Source: Lachnoclostridium sp. UBA3775 (GTDB lineage Bacteria > Bacillota > Clostridia > Lachnospirales > Lachnospiraceae). From it: a stretch of 10,313 nt of DNA. The translations under genes were made by a program, and so were the position numbers. Below are positions 6,647 through 10,313 of this stretch, one piece after another. The notes under the pieces are model-generated. The model did no database searches. It was not told where the DNA came from and saw only the letters and a list, made by a program, of their open reading frames with translations. Numbering within the stretch: the first letter of the stretch is position 1; every line of letters begins with the position of its first letter. The stretch spans positions 1 through 10,313 of the forward strand of contig DFFN01000073.1 of NCBI GenBank assembly GCA_002369525.1, in the 5' to 3' direction.

Positions 6647-7708
6647 GGAGACTGGAGAGACAATTTAAGAAGAGTCAGGGCATATACTCCCGGAGAGCAG
6701 CCCAAGCTTGATGATATAGTAAAACTGAATACCAACGAAAATCCCTACCCGCCGGCACCGGCGGTACGTGAGATGCTTGCATGGTTCGACACGGACGTGC
6801 TTCGCAAATATCCCGCGCCCGATGCCTACAAGCTTGTAAAGGCGCTTTCGGATGAATATGAAGTGCCGGAAAACATGATATTTCCCGGTGTGGGCTCCGA
6901 CGATGTACTCGGTATGGCGTTTCTTGCATGCTTTAATTCGGATAAGCCCGTGTTTTTCCCGGACATCACATATTCCTTCTACGATGTATGGTGCGAGCTT
7001 TTCAATATCAAATATGAAACCAAGAAGCTCGATCCTTCGTTTATGATCGTTAAAGAGGATTATATGACCGAAAACGGCGGAATTGTGATTGCAAATCCCA
7101 ATGCACCGACATCGATCGAAATGGATCCTTCTGAGCTTGAGGAGATTATTGCCGCAAACAAAGACAGCGTGGTGATAGTTGACGAGGCTTATGTTGATTT
7201 TGCGGAGCATACGGTTCTTCCGCTGGTAAAGAAATATGACAATCTGCTTGTTGTGCGGACTTTTTCGAAATCACGTTCAATGGCAGGCGTAAGAATAGGA
7301 TTTGCCGTCGGTTCACCCGAGCTTATCGCTGCGATTAATAATGTTAAGAACTCCTACAATTCCTATACAATGAACACACTGTCCATAGAGGCGGGTGTTG
7401 CTTCGCTGTCGGATAAGGCTTATTTCGAGGAGACAAAACAGAAGATATTAAGAACAAGAAGGCATATGGCTAACAGGCTTCGCGAGCTTGGCTTTTATTA
7501 TCCTAAGAGCTCGGCAAATTTCCTTTTTGTGACGCACAACCGTATACCTGCCAAGATCATTTTCCAGGAATTACGAAACCGCAGGATATACGTAAGGTAT
7601 TTTGACAAGCCGCTCATCGACAATTATCTCAGGATTACGGTCGGAACGGAAGAGGAGCTTGACAAGCTGGTCGCTGCTCTTGAGAGGATAGTTTCAAAAT
7701 ATGTCTGA
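6644..7708 (+). CDS. hisC: Histidinol-phosphate aminotransferase (HisC-type)
   Basis: This 354-residue fold-type I PLP enzyme has the HisC pattern. It starts MGDWRDNLRRV, then TPGEQP, KLNTNENPYPP and a GVGSDD phosphate-binding turn (82-87). The cofactor loop is NPNAPTS (151-157), Asp180 lies in VDEAYVDFA, Lys209 in TFSKSRSMAGVRIG is the Schiff-base lysine, and Arg330 in YLRITVGT binds substrate. HisC converts imidazole acetol phosphate and glutamate to histidinol phosphate in histidine synthesis. Related enzymes also act on aromatic amino acids, and no other his gene is in view, so the physiological substrate is inferred. The loop has Ala and Ser where many homologues have Asn and Gly (NPNNPTG). 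ATG 6644 was preferred over GTG 6635 on ribosome-site spacing and N-terminal length. The 3' end overlaps queH by 8 bases. Confidence 0.88.
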   Translation: MGDWRDNLRRVRAYTPGEQPKLDDIVKLNTNENPYPPAPAVREMLAWFDTDVLRKYPAPDAYKLVKALSDEYEVPENMIFPGVGSDDVLGMAFLACFNSDKPVFFPDITYSFYDVWCELFNIKYETKKLDPSFMIVKEDYMTENGGIVIANPNAPTSIEMDPSELEEIIAANKDSVVIVDEAYVDFAEHTVLPLVKKYDNLLVVRTFSKSRSMAGVRIGFAVGSPELIAAINNVKNSYNSYTMNTLSIEAGVASLSDKAYFEETKQKILRTRRHMANRLRELGFYYPKSSANFLFVTHNRIPAKIIFQELRNRRIYVRYFDKPLIDNYLRITVGTEEELDKLVAALERIVSKYV

Positions 7709-8318
7709 AAACAGAAATTACAGCAAAGAGCTTGATAATATCATAGAAAATCTGCTTAAAAGCGGGGAAAGGCCAAGGCTTTTGCTGCATGCCTGCTGTG
7801 CTCCGTGTTCGAGCTATTGTCTTGAATACTTAAGCAGATATTTTGACATTACGGTTTATTATCATAATCCCAATATCTCTCCGGAATCGGAGTTTGATTA
7901 CCGCGTAAGCGAATTAAGGCGTCTGATTGACGAAATGCCGCTTTCATATCCTGTAAAGCTTGTGGTGGCAGCCTATGATGCGTCAGAATTTGAAAATGCG
8001 GTGAAGGGACTGGAAAATGAGCCCGAGCGGGGAAGCCGCTGCACCGTCTGTTACCGCCTGAGGCTTGAGAAAAGCGCGGAATATGCATCGGATAACGGAT
8101 TCGATTATTTTACCACTACCTTGTCTATAAGCCCGTATAAAGATGCTGCAAGGCTTAACGGGATAGGGGAGGAGCTTGCCGGGAAATACTCCGTAAAATT
8201 CCTTCCGAGTGATTTCAAGAAAAAAAACGGATACAAACGGTCCGTGGAGCTGTCCGGAGAATACGGCCTTTACAGGCAGGATTACTGCGGATGCGTATAT
8301 TCAAAAAGAAAACAATGA
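7701..8318 (+). CDS. queH: Epoxyqueuosine reductase QueH (DUF208 family)
   Basis: This 205-residue protein matches QueH, the non-cobalamin enzyme that reduces epoxyqueuosine to queuosine in the wobble position of GUN-anticodon tRNAs. The N-terminal signature LLLHACCAPCSSY supplies Cys32, Cys33 and Cys36. A second pair lies in SRCTVCYRLRL (Cys114, Cys117), and the C-terminal DYCGCVYS holds Cys196 and Cys198. In this family such cysteines bind an iron-sulfur cluster and an additional metal site. FTTTLSISPYKD is also typical. The length is normal. The ATG lies inside the end of hisC (8-base overlap) with a distant GAGAGG (7682-7687), so translation probably depends on ribosomes finishing hisC. 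It is the last gene before the 8318-8356 terminator. No other queuosine gene is in the window. Confidence 0.95.
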   Translation: MSENRNYSKELDNIIENLLKSGERPRLLLHACCAPCSSYCLEYLSRYFDITVYYHNPNISPESEFDYRVSELRRLIDEMPLSYPVKLVVAAYDASEFENAVKGLENEPERGSRCTVCYRLRLEKSAEYASDNGFDYFTTTLSISPYKDAARLNGIGEELAGKYSVKFLPSDFKKKNGYKRSVELSGEYGLYRQDYCGCVYSKRKQ

Positions 8319-8356
8319 CAATAAAAAAACACGGCCAAACCGTGTTTTTTTATTGT
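8318..8356. terminator. Strong bidirectional terminator between queH and the convergent PBP gene
   Basis: A perfect 17-bp inverted repeat (arms 8318-8334 and 8340-8356) has a 5-base loop. A CACGG/CCGTG core is closed by seven A:T pairs, giving an A-tract, GC stem and T-tract on both strands. The last base of the queH stop codon is the first base of the repeat. The - strand PBP gene stops at 8379, so the hairpin should end transcription from both sides. Confidence 0.92.
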
Positions 8357-8378
8357 ATATAATTCGGTTGTAAGTCCT

Positions 8379-9890
8379 TTACGGAGCCTGCGTTACACTC
8401 GGGGTTACCCCGGGCTCTTCGACCGGCATTGCATATTCGGGTACGCAGAGTGCTTTAAGCATTGTGGCACAGATACCGCCGGGGATAGCCACACCGTAGC
8501 CGGCGCGTTCAACGAAGCATACGAAGGCGAAAGGATATTCAGGTTCGTCAACGAAGCCCACAAACCAGCCGTTGTAGCCGGTATCTGCACGGTTTACGGT
8601 ACCTGTTTTTGCACCGATACGTACATTGAATCGGCCCGTAGCATAGTGGCTGGGATGGTTAACGGTGTTGTTTACCATTATTTCCTTCATTTTGTTTGCG
8701 GTGGCGGGATTTATCACCTGCTTGTTCATAACGGTTTCGGTAGTCTTTATCACATTGCCTTCGGTATCGGTAACGCTGAGAAGGTTTGTGGGTATTGCAG
8801 CCTGTCCTCCGTTTGCAATGGAGCCGACATACATAAGCATCGAGCAGGGATTCATCAGGTCATGGTGAAGTCCGATACAGGTCCATGCAAACTCGAAATC
8901 TGTGGATTTCATTATGTCGAAGGAACCCTTTGCGGTCTTTATCGATCCGTCAATAAGAGTTGAGGAGGTAAGTATACCGTTGTTTACGTTGTTCTGCATC
9001 ATGCTTCGTTTGATAAGACTTGAAATCTCGGCGAAGGCACAGTTGCAGGAATTGGCATAAGCTGTTGCAAGATCCTGGTTTCCGTGAACACCGGTACAGC
9101 GAAGTACCTGCTTGTTGATTACCATTGAACCCTGACAGAGGAAACGGCGTTCGAAAACATCGGGAATCGTATCGATAGCTGCTTCAAGCGTTACAGTCTT
9201 CATTGTTGAACCGGGGGTGAACAATGACTGGTAAAGGCTGTTCATGTAACATCCGGAGTATATCGGGTTTTTGTTGATGTCCTCGGGGATGTTGTCGGGA
9301 TCGTATACGGGAGTGGAAGCGTTGCAGAGCAGCTGTCCCGTCCTGTAATTATATATAGCGATAAGTCCCGTATATTTTCCGAGAGCGGCTATTGCCTGCT
9401 TGTTTATTTCGGAATCGATCGTAATCGCAACCTGGTTGCCGCTGTTCTCGGCGGTATATTTCTTGTTTTCGGTTACATATCTTGAAAAATAGCCCGAAAA
9501 AGCGGTAAGGGTACCGGTGGAGATGTTGCGGTAACGGTCGCCGACGATCTTTACCATCGCTTTTCTGGTAGCTTCGTCTTCGGAAAACTTTATGCCGTTT
9601 TCGGTAAGCGTCGCAAGAGGCTTTCCTTTACGGTCTACAAGTGTGCCGCGTACATAAAGCTTTTCGGCGTTTGTATCGTCGGTATAGTATTCGCGTCTTG
9701 TTTTCCTTGTCTGATCCGAATTGCTCGCGATCTCATAGTTTGAAGGATCATAACCTATGGTCTTATTGTAATTGTCTACGGTCCAGTTGTTCCTGTTCCT
9801 GTAAAGCTTTAACAGAAAACCCAGAATACCAAGACCGAAGATCATGCAGATTATGATACAGAATTTAGTTCTGCTTTGTATCTTTTTCAT
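8379..9890 (-). CDS. Class B penicillin-binding protein (peptidoglycan transpeptidase)
   Basis: This 503-residue membrane-anchored D,D-transpeptidase should cross-link peptidoglycan outside the membrane. One hydrophobic segment lies near residues 10-29, after the basic MKKIQSRTK start. The beta-lactam-binding motifs are in order and intact: STMK with the acylated serine Ser228 and Lys231, SCN (281-283), and KTG (428-430). There is no glycosyltransferase domain, and the N-terminal region is shorter than in PBP2 or FtsI. This fits the PbpA-like class B group found next to a SEDS gene. The tail is short and Pro/Thr-rich. An alternative start one codon earlier (9893) exists, but GGAGGG at 9895-9900 stands better before ATG 9890. 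The gene overlaps the end of the SEDS gene by 26 bases, implying coupled translation of polymerase and transpeptidase. Whether it serves division, elongation or sporulation is not readable from the sequence. Confidence 0.93.
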   Translation of the reverse strand: MKKIQSRTKFCIIICMIFGLGILGFLLKLYRNRNNWTVDNYNKTIGYDPSNYEIASNSDQTRKTRREYYTDDTNAEKLYVRGTLVDRKGKPLATLTENGIKFSEDEATRKAMVKIVGDRYRNISTGTLTAFSGYFSRYVTENKKYTAENSGNQVAITIDSEINKQAIAALGKYTGLIAIYNYRTGQLLCNASTPVYDPDNIPEDINKNPIYSGCYMNSLYQSLFTPGSTMKTVTLEAAIDTIPDVFERRFLCQGSMVINKQVLRCTGVHGNQDLATAYANSCNCAFAEISSLIKRSMMQNNVNNGILTSSTLIDGSIKTAKGSFDIMKSTDFEFAWTCIGLHHDLMNPCSMLMYVGSIANGGQAAIPTNLLSVTDTEGNVIKTTETVMNKQVINPATANKMKEIMVNNTVNHPSHYATGRFNVRIGAKTGTVNRADTGYNGWFVGFVDEPEYPFAFVCFVERAGYGVAIPGGICATMLKALCVPEYAMPVEEPGVTPSVTQAP

Positions 9891-10313
9891 CATTCCCTCC
9901 GGATGGCGTTACAGGCTTTTGCGTCGTCGCCTTGGTCCTGGTCTTTAATGTCTGACGCTTAGCCTCTTTGTCTGTTCTGCTGTCTTCAATGGCTTTCAGT
10001 CTGCCATAGCTTGCATAATTTTCAATATCGTTGTTTGCATTCTTCTTGTGTTTTATTGTGGCTGCCTGTTCGCTTCGCTTAAGTCTTGCGGCAAAGCTTG
10101 CATTCGGTCTGGTATCCGTTGCCTTCAGAAAGGCCAGCGTGCCCCATGCCATGACCATGGAGGAACCGCCGTTAGATACGAAGGGGAAGGTTACGCCGGT
10201 GAGCGGAAGCATGTCAACTGCACCGAAAACGTTCAGTGCTGTCTGGAAGAGAAGCAGTGAAGTGGCGGCGCAGGCAGCTATCGTATAGTAGGTGGAACGT
10301 GAGTTGATACAGG
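9865..10313 (-). CDS. SEDS-family peptidoglycan polymerase (FtsW/RodA/SpoVE type), C-terminal part
   Basis: The frame is open from the window edge to TAA at 9867-9865, giving about 148 C-terminal residues; the rest lies beyond 10313. The sequence FQTALNVFGAVDMLPLTGV followed by TFPFVSNGGSS is the hallmark SEDS region, corresponding to PTG...PF(V/I)SYGGSS, with Asn in place of the common Tyr before GGSS. A last membrane helix follows (SSMVMAWGTLAFL). SEDS proteins polymerise lipid II into glycan strands and work with a class B PBP, which is the next gene here. The protein then continues for about 80 residues of mostly charged, Lys/Thr/Asp-rich sequence with no membrane segment. This is a longer cytoplasmic tail than in typical FtsW or RodA. 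The last 26 bases overlap the PBP reading frame. Confidence 0.9.
   Translation of the reverse strand, partial: CINSRSTYYTIAACAATSLLLFQTALNVFGAVDMLPLTGVTFPFVSNGGSSMVMAWGTLAFLKATDTRPNASFAARLKRSEQAATIKHKKNANNDIENYASYGRLKAIEDSRTDKEAKRQTLKTRTKATTQKPVTPSGGNDEKDTKQN
9895..9900 (-). promoter_or_regulatory. Ribosome binding site of the class B PBP gene, inside the SEDS gene
   Basis: GGAGGG on the - strand lies only 1 base from the ATG at 9893 but 4 bases from the second ATG at 9890. The second is the likelier start. The site is within the coding sequence of the upstream SEDS gene, fitting coupled translation. Confidence 0.6.

Noticed and set aside
1..10313. Mobile elements, CRISPR arrays, tRNA or rRNA genes, riboswitches
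   Set aside because: No transposase or integrase motif, spaced repeats, cloverleaf or known leader structure was recognised by eye, and almost all sequence is accounted for by housekeeping-type genes.

Overview
The window looks like a chromosomal segment of a low-to-moderate GC Gram-positive of the class Clostridia, most likely a Lachnospiraceae-type anaerobe. The lineage is an inference from gene content and style: a CdaR-like YbbR protein, an HPr carrying both His15 and Ser46, a SEDS/class B PBP pair, QueH, strong AGGAGG-type ribosome sites and some GTG/TTG starts. No phage, IS, CRISPR or RNA gene was recognised, and the coding density is high.

Region 1 (1-1955, + strand) holds the 3' end of a cdaR-like gene, an HPr-family phosphocarrier and glf (UDP-galactopyranose mutase). 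Spacing is 29 and 9 bases, so they are probably one transcription unit. A hairpin at 1923-1954 ends it and also serves the convergent small gene.

Region 2 (1953-2399) holds a 91-residue membrane-anchored or lipoprotein-like hypothetical protein on the - strand. It has its own convincing promoter (extended -10) in a 171-base divergent intergenic region. The same region carries a candidate + strand promoter with the same -35 hexamer.

Region 3 (2400-8356, + strand) is an apparent five-gene operon: a polyprenyl-phosphate sugar-phosphate transferase, a ClpX with an unusually long charged linker, a class I/II PLP aminotransferase, a HisC-type aminotransferase and QueH (epoxyqueuosine reductase). 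Gaps are about 23, 9, 21 and -8 bases. It ends in a perfect 17-bp hairpin flanked by A and T tracts that should work in both directions. The mixture (polymer initiation, proteolysis, amino acid transamination, tRNA modification) is not an obvious pathway.

Region 4 (8379-10313, - strand) holds a class B penicillin-binding protein preceded by the 3' end of a SEDS (FtsW/RodA-type) glycosyltransferase gene. The two overlap by 26 bases. This is the usual pairing of a peptidoglycan polymerase with its cognate transpeptidase.

A loose surface theme links much of the window: CdaR (c-di-AMP control, tied to wall homeostasis in Firmicutes), Glf and the sugar transferase (galactofuranose and polymer assembly on a lipid carrier), and SEDS/PBP (peptidoglycan). 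I do not see a clearly new system. The most distinctive items are the linker-expanded ClpX in a polysaccharide/aminotransferase operon, the HPr with an altered active-site loop beside cdaR, and the small divergently transcribed envelope protein.
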